From PALSA-505 sp035308365 (lineage in GTDB: Bacteria; Actinomycetota; Actinomycetes; Streptosporangiales; Streptosporangiaceae): DNA of 13,966 nt. The stretch lies in NCBI GenBank assembly GCA_035308365.1, contig DATGGU010000182.1, positions 1-13,966 on the forward strand, in the 5' to 3' direction. Position numbers and translations under genes: made by a program. The notes under the pieces are model-generated. The model had not been told where the DNA came from. It worked only from the letters and a program-made list of their open reading frames with translations, and did not search any database. This document shows positions 6,621-13,054 of the stretch, piece after piece; position 1 is the first letter of the stretch, and each line of letters opens with the position of its first letter.

Positions 6621-7238
6621 TCATCGCCTGGCCCGAACGTAGCCGAGCTTGGGCAGGTCGCCGGATGCCTCGATATGGAACCCGGCCGCCGTGACCAGGG
6701 CGGCAAGCTGGCCGGTGTTGCTCGTGGTGTTGCCCGTCGGGTGCAGGCCGCGCATGATTCCCGTCGGCCGGAAGTCCGCCACCAGCAGCCGCCCGCCCGG
6801 GCGGGTCACCCGGTACATCTCACCGAACGCCGCCGCGCGCATCGCCTCGGGGAAGTGGTGCACGGCGAGCGTCGAGGTCACCACGTCGAACGACTCATCC
6901 GGCAGGCCGAGATCCTGAGCCACGCCTACCCTGAACGAGCAGTTCCCTGGCGCCCGCCGATTGGCATACCTGACGGCGGAGGCGGCAGGATCGATCCCCG
7001 TCACCTGGCCGTCCGGCCCGACAGTGGCGGCCAGCAGCCGGGCCAGGTACCCGCCGCTGCAACCGATATCCAGCACGCGATCGCCTGGCTTGGCGCCGCT
7101 GACCGCCACGATGCGGGTGTAGACCCGGCGCCGGCGGCCCATGAAGGCGATGCTGGTCGCAGCCTCGTGCACCCGGACGCGTTCGATCGTCGCCCCCTGA
7201 GGCCGCTGGTGGCCGTGCAGGGCTCGCTGAAAAGCCAT
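6621..7238 (-). CDS. Class I SAM-dependent methyltransferase
   Basis: A 205-residue protein starting at ATG 7238 with AGGAGGG 3-9 bases upstream on the minus strand. Motif I is RVLDIGCSGGYLARLLA, followed by GQVTGIDPAASAVRYANRR (acidic residue binding the SAM ribose), SFDVVTSTLAVHHFPE and EMYRVTRPGGRLLVADF, a typical UbiE/Methyltransf_11 order. The first 50 residues, including IAFMGRRRRVYTRIVAVSGA, form the usual N-terminal helices. The C-terminus (AGFHIEASGDLPKLGYVRARR) completes the sheet. The substrate is unknown. The gene is divergent from a tetR gene across twin palindromes, so it is most likely the repressed target of that regulator, perhaps modifying a small molecule that is also the ligand; that link is inference. 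The frame stays open far upstream on the minus strand but that is an antisense shadow of tetR. Confidence 0.9.
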   Translation of the reverse strand: MAFQRALHGHQRPQGATIERVRVHEAATSIAFMGRRRRVYTRIVAVSGAKPGDRVLDIGCSGGYLARLLAATVGPDGQVTGIDPAASAVRYANRRAPGNCSFRVGVAQDLGLPDESFDVVTSTLAVHHFPEAMRAAAFGEMYRVTRPGGRLLVADFRPTGIMRGLHPTGNTTSNTGQLAALVTAAGFHIEASGDLPKLGYVRARR

Positions 7239-7248
7239 GTCCCTCCTT

Positions 7249-7295
7249 ACCTTAGTGTTGACTAAGTTGTAAGCTAACTTAGTCAACACTAAGTT
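7249..7295. promoter_or_regulatory. Twin palindromic operators between methyltransferase and tetR
   Basis: Two 20-bp palindromes of the form AACTTAGT-N4-ACTAAGTT occupy 7249-7268 (one mismatch in the left arm) and 7276-7295 (perfect), 27 bp centre to centre. Together they form an 18-bp perfect inverted repeat (7251-7268 and 7276-7293) around a 7-bp spacer. They fill the short gap between divergent start codons at 7238 and 7315 and are strikingly AT-rich. TTGACT occurs within each palindrome on opposite strands with TAGTCA 16 bp downstream, so both promoters would lie face to face inside the operators. TetR dimers bind such sites; autoregulation is inferred. Confidence 0.85.
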
Positions 7296-7314
7296 GCTTG
7301 GCAAGAGGGTTACC

Positions 7315-8145
7315 ATGCGCGATGTGAATGCAGGTGGGCGGGCCAAGCGGCACCGGATGAGTGCCGGGCAGCGCCGCGAGTCGATCCTGAAAGCGGCCAC
7401 CGAGGTGTTCACCGCGGCCGGGTACCGGGCCGGGAAGGTGTCCGACGTGGCGGCCAGGGTCGGCGTGACCGAGCCGGTGATCTTCCAGAACTTCGGCTCG
7501 AAGGCAGCCCTGTTCGCCGCGGTGCTCGACCGCGTCGCCGAAGACCTCAGGGCCGAGCTGGACACACTGGTCAAGCGGCACGGCTCGGCCACCGAACTGC
7601 TGGCCCACGTGCTCAACGCCCCACACACCCACCGGCCACGCGTGCCCGCCGAGCCAGGGCCGCGCCTGCCCACCGAGCCGGGGCCGCGCCTGCCTGGCGG
7701 GCAAGTGCCACGCCTGCCTACCGAGCCGGGGCCGCGCCTGCCCGGCGGGCAAGATCCACGCGTGCCCCCCGAGCCAGGGCCGCGCCTGCCCGCCGAGCCA
7801 CAGTCACGCCAGCCTGGCGGGCAGGCGCCACACCTGACCGGTGGACAAGGGTCGCTGTTCGCGGACGCGATCAGTTTGACGGCCGAATCAGAGGACAGCG
7901 AGCCGGGCAGGCGCATCCTCGGCACGCTCGCCGGTCACCTAACCGATCTGTTCCGCCGGGGCCAGGACGACGGCGACATCCGCAGCGATCTTGACGCCGA
8001 GGCGGGCGCGTGGCTGGTGCTGTCGATCCTGGCCGCACGCCCCCTCCGGGCGGCCATGCCCGACCGGGACCGGCTCGACACCGGCGTGACCGCCCTGGTC
8101 CTCCAGACAGTCACCCAGCCCCGGCCGGGCAGCGAGCCTGGCTGA
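7315..8145 (+). CDS. TetR family regulator with Pro-rich octapeptide-repeat insertion
   Basis: A 276-residue protein. ATG 7315 has GAGGG 5 bases upstream and is preferred over TTG 7294, which lies in the operator. Residues 20-63 (RRESILKAATEVFTAAGY, then KVSDVAARVGVTEPVIFQNF) are a standard TetR DNA-binding domain with the helix-turn-helix at about 42-61. The ligand-binding part is split: helices up to residue 107, then nine 8-residue repeats (108-179) of the types PRLPTEPG and PRLPGGQ-x, then SLFADAISLTAESEDSEPGR and the final helices. Removing the insertion leaves 204 residues, the usual family length, so the repeat is an addition to an otherwise normal protein. It probably represses itself and the divergent methyltransferase gene. 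The ligand is unknown. Its last 12 codons lie in the first copy of a 61-bp tandem duplication. Confidence 0.93.
   Translation: MRDVNAGGRAKRHRMSAGQRRESILKAATEVFTAAGYRAGKVSDVAARVGVTEPVIFQNFGSKAALFAAVLDRVAEDLRAELDTLVKRHGSATELLAHVLNAPHTHRPRVPAEPGPRLPTEPGPRLPGGQVPRLPTEPGPRLPGGQDPRVPPEPGPRLPAEPQSRQPGGQAPHLTGGQGSLFADAISLTAESEDSEPGRRILGTLAGHLTDLFRRGQDDGDIRSDLDAEAGAWLVLSILAARPLRAAMPDRDRLDTGVTALVLQTVTQPRPGSEPG
7636..7851 (+). repeat. 24-bp coding minisatellite, nine units
   Basis: Nine consecutive 24-bp units, exactly in frame, encode PRVPAEPG, PRLPTEPG, PRLPGGQV, PRLPTEPG, PRLPGGQD, PRVPPEPG, PRLPAEPQ, SRQPGGQA and PHLTGGQG. There are two sub-types (ending EPG or GGQ), and units 2-3 and 4-5 form a near-identical 48-bp higher-order duplication. 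Units 8-9 are the most diverged, as expected at the edge of an array that grew by slippage or unequal exchange. The encoded peptide should be extended and disordered. Confidence 0.9.
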
Positions 8146-8228
8146 CCCGCTACGCCCCGGGCTCGGAACATTCACTCAGCCCCGGCCGGGCAGCGAGCCT
8201 GGCTGACCCGCTACGCCCCCGGCTCGGA
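8107..8228. repeat. 61-bp tandem duplication spanning two convergent gene ends
   Basis: 8107-8167 and 8168-8228 are directly abutting copies that agree at 58 of 61 positions. Each copy contains the tetR tail ending PRPGSEPG-stop on the plus strand (stops at 8143-8145 and 8204-8206) and the VOC tail SEPGA-stop on the minus strand (stops at 8150-8152 and 8211-8213). The living tetR uses copy 1; the living VOC gene uses copy 2; the other halves are ghosts. Of the three differences, one changes Val to Phe in the ghost tetR tail, one is synonymous there, and one is synonymous for the VOC Pro codon. Confidence 0.93.
8125..8202. terminator. Duplicated hairpin between convergent tetR and VOC genes
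   Basis: CCGGGC-AGCGA-GCCTGG forms a six-pair stem (one G-U) with a five-base loop at 8125-8141, and the tandem duplication repeats it at 8186-8202. Flanking CAGCC/GGCTG can extend it on an alternative pairing. No U-tract is present. It could act as a bidirectional terminator for the convergent pair; evidence is only the structure and position. Confidence 0.35.
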
Positions 8229-8624
8229 GATGTTGACCAACCAGGAGACGCCGAACTCGTCGACGCACATGCCGAACTCGTCGCCCCAGACCTGCTTGGC
8301 CAGCGGCATCGTGACGGTGCCCTTGGCGGACAGCTTCTCCCAGTAGCCGCGCAGGGCGTCGCCGTCGTCGCCGCTCAGGCTCACCGAGAAGCCGGCCATC
8401 GGGCGGTACTCCATCTCGCTGGGGGTGTCGGCCGCCATGATCGTGTAGCCGGCCTCCGTCTCCAGCGCCCCGTGCATGATCTTGTCGGCGTCGGGCGGGT
8501 CCTGCCTGCCCAACGAAGCGAACGTGTTGAGCGTGAGGGTTCCGCCGAACACGCTCTCGTAGAACTCCAGCGCCTGGCGCGCGTTGCCATTGAAATTCAA
8601 GTACGGATTCAGTCGTGAGGCCAT
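8211..8624 (-). CDS. VOC family protein (PhnB-like)
   Basis: A 137-residue protein starting at ATG 8624 with AGGAG about 8 bases upstream on the minus strand. RLNPYLNFNGNARQALEFYE, then SVFGGTLTLNTF, followed by DADKIMHGALETEAGYTIMA and the C-terminal QVWGDEFGMCVDEFGVSWLV are typical of the PhnB/'3-demethylubiquinone-9 3-methyltransferase-like' branch of the vicinal-oxygen-chelate (glyoxalase/bleomycin resistance) superfamily. These are small cytoplasmic dimers, mostly of unknown substrate; the old methyltransferase label is not supported by biochemistry. Length is normal. The final residues SEPGA and the stop lie in the second copy of the 61-bp duplication. It is divergent from the glutathionyl-hydroquinone-reductase-like gene, with a 151-bp gap that probably holds both promoters. 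Confidence 0.93.
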   Translation of the reverse strand: MASRLNPYLNFNGNARQALEFYESVFGGTLTLNTFASLGRQDPPDADKIMHGALETEAGYTIMAADTPSEMEYRPMAGFSVSLSGDDGDALRGYWEKLSAKGTVTMPLAKQVWGDEFGMCVDEFGVSWLVNISEPGA

Positions 8625-8775
8625 GGGTTTTCTCCTGTCAAGAACATGGCAGAGGCGCCTTCAAAGCCTCCGGAGCGCAGAGCGTATCACCGGGCAACGA
8701 CATTCGTCCGGGGTGGACGCGGCGCGCCCGGGGGTCGATGCCTGGATGCCGGAGGGCGCGGGTAGCGTCGGAAGG

Positions 8776-9795
8776 GTGAGTGCTGCTGGAGGGTTTGTAC
8801 GGGATACCAGGTACCTGAACGGGCGGATCACCGCGGGCGGGCGGGATGGGACCCTTCGGGTGGAGGCCGGACGGTACCGGCTGGTGGTGGCGCGGGCGTG
8901 CCCGTGGGCGAACCGGACCATGATCGTGCGGCGCCTGCTCGGCCTCGAACCCGCGCTGTCGATCGGCATCTGCGGGCCCGAGCACGACTGGCGGAGCTGG
9001 ACGTTCGACCTCGACCCGGACGGTGTCGACCCGGTGCTCGGCATCCACTGGCTTCGCGAGGCGTACGAGAAGGCCGAGCCGGGATACGACCGCGGCGTCA
9101 CCGTCCCGGCGATCGTGGACATTCCCTCCGGCGCGGTGGTCACCTCCGACTTCAGGCAGATCACCCTGGACCTGGAGGCGGAGTGGACTGCGTACCACCG
9201 GCCCGGGGCGCCGGACCTGTACCCGCAGAAGCTGCGGGACGAGATCGAAGAGGTCGGCGCGCTGGTCTACCAGGACGTGAACAACGGCGTGTACCGGTGC
9301 GGGTTCGCCGAGACGCAGCAGGCCTACGACGAGGCCTACCGCGCACTGTTCGCCCGGCTCGACTGGCTGTCGCAGCGGCTGGCCACCCGGCGGTACCTGG
9401 TCGGTGAGACGATCACCGAGGCGGACATCCGGCTGTGGCCCACGCTGGCCAGGTTCGACGCCGCCTACCACGGGCACTTCAAGTGCAACAGGACCAAGCT
9501 GGCCGAGATGCCGGTGCTGTGGGCGTACGCCCGGGACCTGTTCCAGACGCCAGGGTTCGGCGACACGATCGACTTCGAGCAGATCAAGCAGCACTACTAC
9601 CGGGTGCACACCAACCTGAACCCGTCCGGGATCGTGCCGGGCGGGCCCGGCCTCTCCGGCTGGCTGACGCCACACGGGCGCGAGGAACTCGGCGGGCGGC
9701 CGTTCGGCGACGGGACACCGCCGGGCCCGCCACCGGCCGCGGAACGGCCGGGCAGCGGGCCCGGGGCCGAGGTGGCGCGGGCAGCCAGGGACTGA
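8776..9795 (+). CDS. Glutathionyl-hydroquinone reductase-like (xi-class GST, YqjG/ECM4 family)
   Basis: A 339-residue protein. RLVVARACPWANRTMIVRRL holds the signature CPWA motif with catalytic Cys42. HDWRSWTFDLDPDGVDPVLG, VTVPAIVD, VVTSDFRQITLDLEAEW, then LYPQKLRDEIEEVGALVYQD and VNNGVYRCGFAETQQAYDEA follow in the order expected for the thioredoxin-fold and helical GST domains, ending with NPSGIVPGGPGLSGWLTPHG. Characterised relatives reduce glutathionyl-hydroquinones. Most actinomycetes make mycothiol rather than glutathione, so the natural thiol here is uncertain. GTG 8776 matches the usual beginning (AAGGFVRDTRYLNGRI); an in-frame ATG at 8746 is an alternative, and neither has a well-spaced ribosome site. 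The last 20 residues or so are a Pro/Gly/Ala-rich extension. It stands alone, with 9796-9946 beyond it not coding convincingly. Confidence 0.93.
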   Translation: MSAAGGFVRDTRYLNGRITAGGRDGTLRVEAGRYRLVVARACPWANRTMIVRRLLGLEPALSIGICGPEHDWRSWTFDLDPDGVDPVLGIHWLREAYEKAEPGYDRGVTVPAIVDIPSGAVVTSDFRQITLDLEAEWTAYHRPGAPDLYPQKLRDEIEEVGALVYQDVNNGVYRCGFAETQQAYDEAYRALFARLDWLSQRLATRRYLVGETITEADIRLWPTLARFDAAYHGHFKCNRTKLAEMPVLWAYARDLFQTPGFGDTIDFEQIKQHYYRVHTNLNPSGIVPGGPGLSGWLTPHGREELGGRPFGDGTPPGPPPAAERPGSGPGAEVARAARD

Positions 9796-9946
9796 CCGCG
9801 CGTTAGGCGGCGGGGGCGTCATCCGGACCGGCTATGCCGGGCCTCTGTCCCTGTGGTTCTGGTCGTCAGGAGCTGCTGACCGGGCTGACGGCGCTGGCCC
9901 GGATGATCAGGGCCGAGCCGGCCCGGCCGTGCTTTCCGGGATGCGG

Positions 9947-10771
9947 TTATTCCTTGCGGGCGACCGCGCACCAGGCCGGTACCGGCTTGGCGGGCAGGCC
10001 CCCCGGATCCGGGCGCCACTGTGAATACTGCACGAGCCCGGGCTCCAGCATTGTCACACCCTCCACGAACCGTGCCACCTGGTCGCGGGTGCGCCAGGTC
10101 ACCGGTTCGGCGAGCTTCTTGTTCAGCCCGGCCGTCGCCTGGGCCGATGCCTCGGCCTCGACATCGCTGGCCGGGTGCCCCAGGACCAGATAGCTGCCCG
10201 GCGGGATGGCCGCCACCAGGCGCCTTACGATCCCGTACGGATCATCGGAATCCGGGATGCAATGCAGGACGCCGACCAGCATGAGGGCGACCGGACGGGT
10301 GAGGTCCAGGGTGTAGCTGGCTTCCTCCAGGATCTCGTCCACGTTGCGCAGGTCGGCGTCGACATAGGCGGTCGCACCCTCGCGGCTGCTGGTGAGCAGG
10401 GCCCGGGCGTGGGCGAGCACCATGGGGTCATTGTCGACGTAGACGATCCGCGAGTCCGGCGCGGCCTGCTGGGCGACCTGGTGGGTGTTGTTCGCGGTCG
10501 GCAGCCCGGTGCCGATGTCGAGGAACTGGCGGATCCCACAGTCGGCGGCCAGGAACCACACGGCCCGGACGAGGAACGCCCGTGCCGACCGGACGGCCGC
10601 CAAGATGCCGGGCATGGCCTGCACGAATTCCTCGGCCGCCGCCCGGTCGGCGGCGAAGTTGTTCTTGCCGCCCAGGCAGTAGTCGTAGACCCGGGCAATG
10701 TGTGGCACGCCGATGTCCAGATGCATCGGGGCGGGCCGGTCAACGACCGACCTGAACCGGGGTTTCGCCAT
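9947..10771 (-). CDS. SAV2177-type (DUF574) SAM-dependent methyltransferase
   Basis: A 274-residue protein starting at ATG 10771 with AAGGA about 8 bases upstream on the minus strand. The family hallmark is the N-terminal PHIARVYDYCLGGKNNFAAD followed by a degenerate SAM motif, RQFLDIGTGLPTANNTHQVA, then RIVYVDNDPMVLAHARALL and later PVALMLVGVLHCIPDSDDPY and GSYLVLGHPASD. These proteins are very numerous in Streptomyces and relatives, often beside XRE/DUF397 genes; most have no known substrate. Length is normal for the family. Its start faces the protease gene with a 160-bp gap containing a 7-bp inverted repeat. An antisense frame overlapping its 3' part carries CPCGSG but looks spurious. Confidence 0.95.
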   Translation of the reverse strand: MAKPRFRSVVDRPAPMHLDIGVPHIARVYDYCLGGKNNFAADRAAAEEFVQAMPGILAAVRSARAFLVRAVWFLAADCGIRQFLDIGTGLPTANNTHQVAQQAAPDSRIVYVDNDPMVLAHARALLTSSREGATAYVDADLRNVDEILEEASYTLDLTRPVALMLVGVLHCIPDSDDPYGIVRRLVAAIPPGSYLVLGHPASDVEAEASAQATAGLNKKLAEPVTWRTRDQVARFVEGVTMLEPGLVQYSQWRPDPGGLPAKPVPAWCAVARKE

Positions 10772-10791
10772 CTACGATCCTTCATCGCCAA

Positions 10792-10824
10792 AACTCGGTG
10801 GACTAGCTCCAGATAGCCCGAGTT
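10792..10824. promoter_or_regulatory. Inverted repeat in the divergent methyltransferase/protease gap
   Basis: AACTCGG (10792-10798) and CCGAGTT (10818-10824) are perfect inverted arms 26 bp apart start to start, 20-55 bp upstream of the DUF574 gene start. The distance would put both arms on one face of the helix (about 2.5 turns is also possible by centre), as in some operators. With only 7-bp arms, chance occurrence is possible. For the protease, GTGACG (10866-10871) and TTTAAT (10889-10894) 17 bp apart are a weak promoter candidate. Confidence 0.25.
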
Positions 10825-10931
10825 GGTTGTATCTGAGCGGTGTTCACCTGCACAAGCTACCGTCGGTGACGTGCAGCCGTGACGGTGATTTAATGCCACG
10901 ATCGAGCCGGTCCAGCCAAGGGAGGGCACAG

Positions 10932-11867
10932 ATGGGCAGTCAGGCCGAATCGCAGCGTAATCTTGCACCCTTGCGCAGAGTGTTCGCGCTGACCGTGGGA
11001 CTGGTCACGGTGCTGGCGGCAGCCGGCCCGGCCGGTGCCGTGACCGGCGGCCAGGGCTCGCTGACCGGATCGGTGCACGTCGTCGGCCCGGCCGCGCAGC
11101 GGGCGGCCCACACCTTCTGGACCCGGACGCGGATGGCATCCGCCACCCCCGTAAGAGAAAGAATGAGTGCGGTCGTACCCGACGGTGCGCCACCCGGGAC
11201 TCCCAAGCCCACTCAGTTCTCCGGGGTGCCCACGGTCGGTGCGCTGTTCTTCGTCAGCGGCACGAAACAGACCCACTTCTGCACGGCGAGCGTCGTCAAC
11301 AGCCTGACCGCCAACCTTGTCCTTACGGCGGCACACTGCGTCTATGGCAGCACCTACGCCAGCAACATCGAATACGTCCCGGCCTACCACAACGGCAAGC
11401 AGCCCTATGGCGCCTGGCCGGTCCAGGCGATCACCGTCGCCAGCGGGTGGAAGAAGTCCCACGACCCGAACCTGGACTTCGCCTTCCTCAAGGTCTCCCC
11501 GCCGCCGGGCACCAGCCGGCCGATCCAGTTCGTCACCGGCGGCCTGTGGCTCGGCATCGACGCCGGTTACGACCACCACATCGAGGTGATCGGCTACAAC
11601 GACACCGGCGACGCACCGATCAAGTGCGCCACCACCAGCTTCGAGTTCCGCACCAACCAGATGAAGTTCTTCTGCCGTGACTACCAGAACGGCACCAGCG
11701 GCGGCCCGTGGATCCTGGGCTACAACAACACCACCGGCACCGGCACGGTGTTCGGCGTCATCGGCGGCTACGAGGAGGGCGGGCTGTACCCGTGGGCCTC
11801 GTTCAGCGCCTACTTCGGCCAGCCAACCTTCAAGCTTTTCCTCCAGGCGGAACAGCGCCAGGTCTGA
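10932..11867 (+). CDS. Secreted trypsin-like serine protease (S1/V8-type)
   Basis: A 311-residue protein starting at ATG 10932 with GGAGG 6 bases upstream; the open frame before it is antisense to the methyltransferase gene. Residues 11-36 (LAPLRRVFALTVGLVTVLAA, AGPAGA) form a Sec signal peptide with likely cleavage after A36. A pro-region of about 60 residues follows. The mature domain contains TASVVNS, LVLTAAHC (His135), DPNLDFAFLKV (Asp182) and NGTSGGPW (Ser256), a full catalytic triad in the correct order, with four Cys (two near HFCTAS/AAHC and two at IKCATT/FFCRDY) suitable for two disulfides. The motif order matches actinobacterial trypsin-like peptidases related to V8/glutamyl endopeptidases. 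Substrate and specificity are not visible. It is exported and probably self-processed. The next gene starts about 100 bp downstream. Confidence 0.93.
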   Translation: MGSQAESQRNLAPLRRVFALTVGLVTVLAAAGPAGAVTGGQGSLTGSVHVVGPAAQRAAHTFWTRTRMASATPVRERMSAVVPDGAPPGTPKPTQFSGVPTVGALFFVSGTKQTHFCTASVVNSLTANLVLTAAHCVYGSTYASNIEYVPAYHNGKQPYGAWPVQAITVASGWKKSHDPNLDFAFLKVSPPPGTSRPIQFVTGGLWLGIDAGYDHHIEVIGYNDTGDAPIKCATTSFEFRTNQMKFFCRDYQNGTSGGPWILGYNNTTGTGTVFGVIGGYEEGGLYPWASFSAYFGQPTFKLFLQAEQRQV

Positions 11868-11969
11868 GAGGCTTATTCAGAACCCCTGGTGATCAGCCTG
11901 CTACCGCAGCTCACAACCTGGGGTGAAGTCCGCCGGGCTGGTTTGAACGAGTCTCTGTTAGGAGCCAGT

Positions 11970-12347
11970 GTGTCCAGCTCTGCCATCTATGACGTCGGGT
12001 TCGTGGACGACAATGGACGGCTGCTGAATGCGGCCATCTCTTATCCCGGGATCGATGACGGCACCTCCGGCGCGACCCAGCCGAACTCAGCTCGTAACGG
12101 CGCGAAGTTGTTCTTCCAGGTCAGCAGGCCCGGGCCGGTGACCGTGCAGTGGCAGGCATCGACGGGGGCGGATCGCAGGTTCCAGGTGTTCGTCACCAGG
12201 AGCATGGTGGATCAGCCGGTCGAGCTTTCCATCGGCCGGGGGCTGGTGAACGCGTCCGCCGGCGGGACCGTCGAGGTGACGGTCACCGCCGAGCGGGCCG
12301 GGCCGGACTTCCCGATCGTCGCGCAGCTCGGGTTCGCCGCAGGCTGA
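11970..12347 (+). CDS. Hypothetical beta-rich protein, 125 aa
   Basis: I do not recognise this protein. GTG 11970 is chosen because GGAG lies 5 bases upstream, whereas the longer frame from GTG 11889 has no ribosome site; the 27 extra codons look poorly conserved in composition. The sequence alternates hydrophobic and polar residues in strands (AKLFFQVSRPGPVTVQWQAS, FQVFVTRSM, GTVEVTVTAER, FPIVAQLGF), suggesting a beta sandwich. It has no signal peptide, no membrane segment and no Cys. Third-codon GC and the good ribosome site support that it is translated. It follows a secreted protease by 102 bp in the same direction, so co-transcription is possible, and an inhibitor or partner role is conceivable but unsupported. 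Confidence 0.65.
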   Translation: MSSSAIYDVGFVDDNGRLLNAAISYPGIDDGTSGATQPNSARNGAKLFFQVSRPGPVTVQWQASTGADRRFQVFVTRSMVDQPVELSIGRGLVNASAGGTVEVTVTAERAGPDFPIVAQLGFAAG

Positions 12348-12459
12348 GCCGGGCCGGCCGCGACCGGTGAATTCCGGGCGGCGTCGCTGTCTGGATTCGT
12401 GGCCCGCAACCGCAGACACCGATCAGGAGAACGACATTGCGCAACGAGGATGGCGCGGC

Positions 12460-13038
12460 ATGGCGAAGCTGATCTATACGGTGATCGCCTCACTTGACGA
12501 GTACATCGAAGACGAGCAGGGCGGGTTCCAGTGGGCAGCACCGGACGATGAGGTGCTCGCCTTCGTCAACGACCTGGAACGCCCGATCGGCACCCACCTG
12601 TACGGGCGGCGGATGTACGAGACGATGGCCGTCTGGGAGACCTGGGGCACCGGCAGCGATCAGCCGGCCGGGATGCGGGACTTCGCGCAGATCTGGCGCG
12701 CGGCCGAGAAGATCGTGTACTCCCGGACGCTGCAGACGGTGTCCACCGCGAGGACGCGGCTCGAACGCGAGCTGGACGCAGATGCGATCCGCCGGCTGAA
12801 ACAGACCGCAGAGTCCGACATCACCGTCGGCGGCGCTGAGCTGGCCGGCCAGGCGTTCGCCGCAGGCTTGGTCGACGAACTCAACCTCCTTCTCGTCCCG
12901 GTCGTCGTCGGTGGCGGCAAGCCCGCGTTGCCGGGCAGGGTCCGGGCCCAGCTCGATCTGATGGACGAGCGCCGCTTCCGGGGCGGCGTCGTTCACCTGC
13001 GATACCGCATAGGCCGCTGGCCGTCATCTGGCAGATGA
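12460..13038 (+). CDS. Dihydrofolate reductase / RibD C-terminal family protein
   Basis: A 192-residue protein starting at ATG 12460; the frame is open from 12367 but the protein family begins at MAKLIYTVIASLDEYI. Also visible are GFQWAAPDDEVLAFVNDLER, THLYGRRMYETMAVWETW, DFAQIWRAAEKIVYSRTL and the C-terminal SDITVGGAELAGQAFAAGLV, DELNLLLVPVVVGGGKPALP, which fit the RibD C-terminal/DHFR-like fold with its GGAELA nucleotide-loop motif. Members are NADPH-dependent reductase-like proteins of mostly unknown substrate. The more common family residue in SLDGY is Glu here (SLDEY). A CGAGG at 12445-12449 is a rather distant ribosome site. It is only distantly similar to the RibD-C protein at 5996-6550 and is not a recent duplicate. 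The 56-aa gene follows 16 bp downstream. Confidence 0.9.
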   Translation: MAKLIYTVIASLDEYIEDEQGGFQWAAPDDEVLAFVNDLERPIGTHLYGRRMYETMAVWETWGTGSDQPAGMRDFAQIWRAAEKIVYSRTLQTVSTARTRLERELDADAIRRLKQTAESDITVGGAELAGQAFAAGLVDELNLLLVPVVVGGGKPALPGRVRAQLDLMDERRFRGGVVHLRYRIGRWPSSGR

Positions 13039-13054
13039 CCGGGATTGTTTACTG

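Noticed and set aside
6621..7925. 434-residue minus-strand frame extending the methyltransferase far upstream, with repeated CPPGRRGPGS-type sequence
   Set aside because: The part beyond 7238 is antisense to tetR and crosses the operators; the repeat is the shadow of the tetR octapeptide array. ATG 7238 has a strong ribosome site.
9834..10193. 119-residue plus-strand frame starting MPGLCPCGSG
   Set aside because: About 250 bases are antisense to the DUF574 methyltransferase, there is no ribosome site, and only the first few residues resemble SEC-C. Kept as a low-interest finding, not as a gene.
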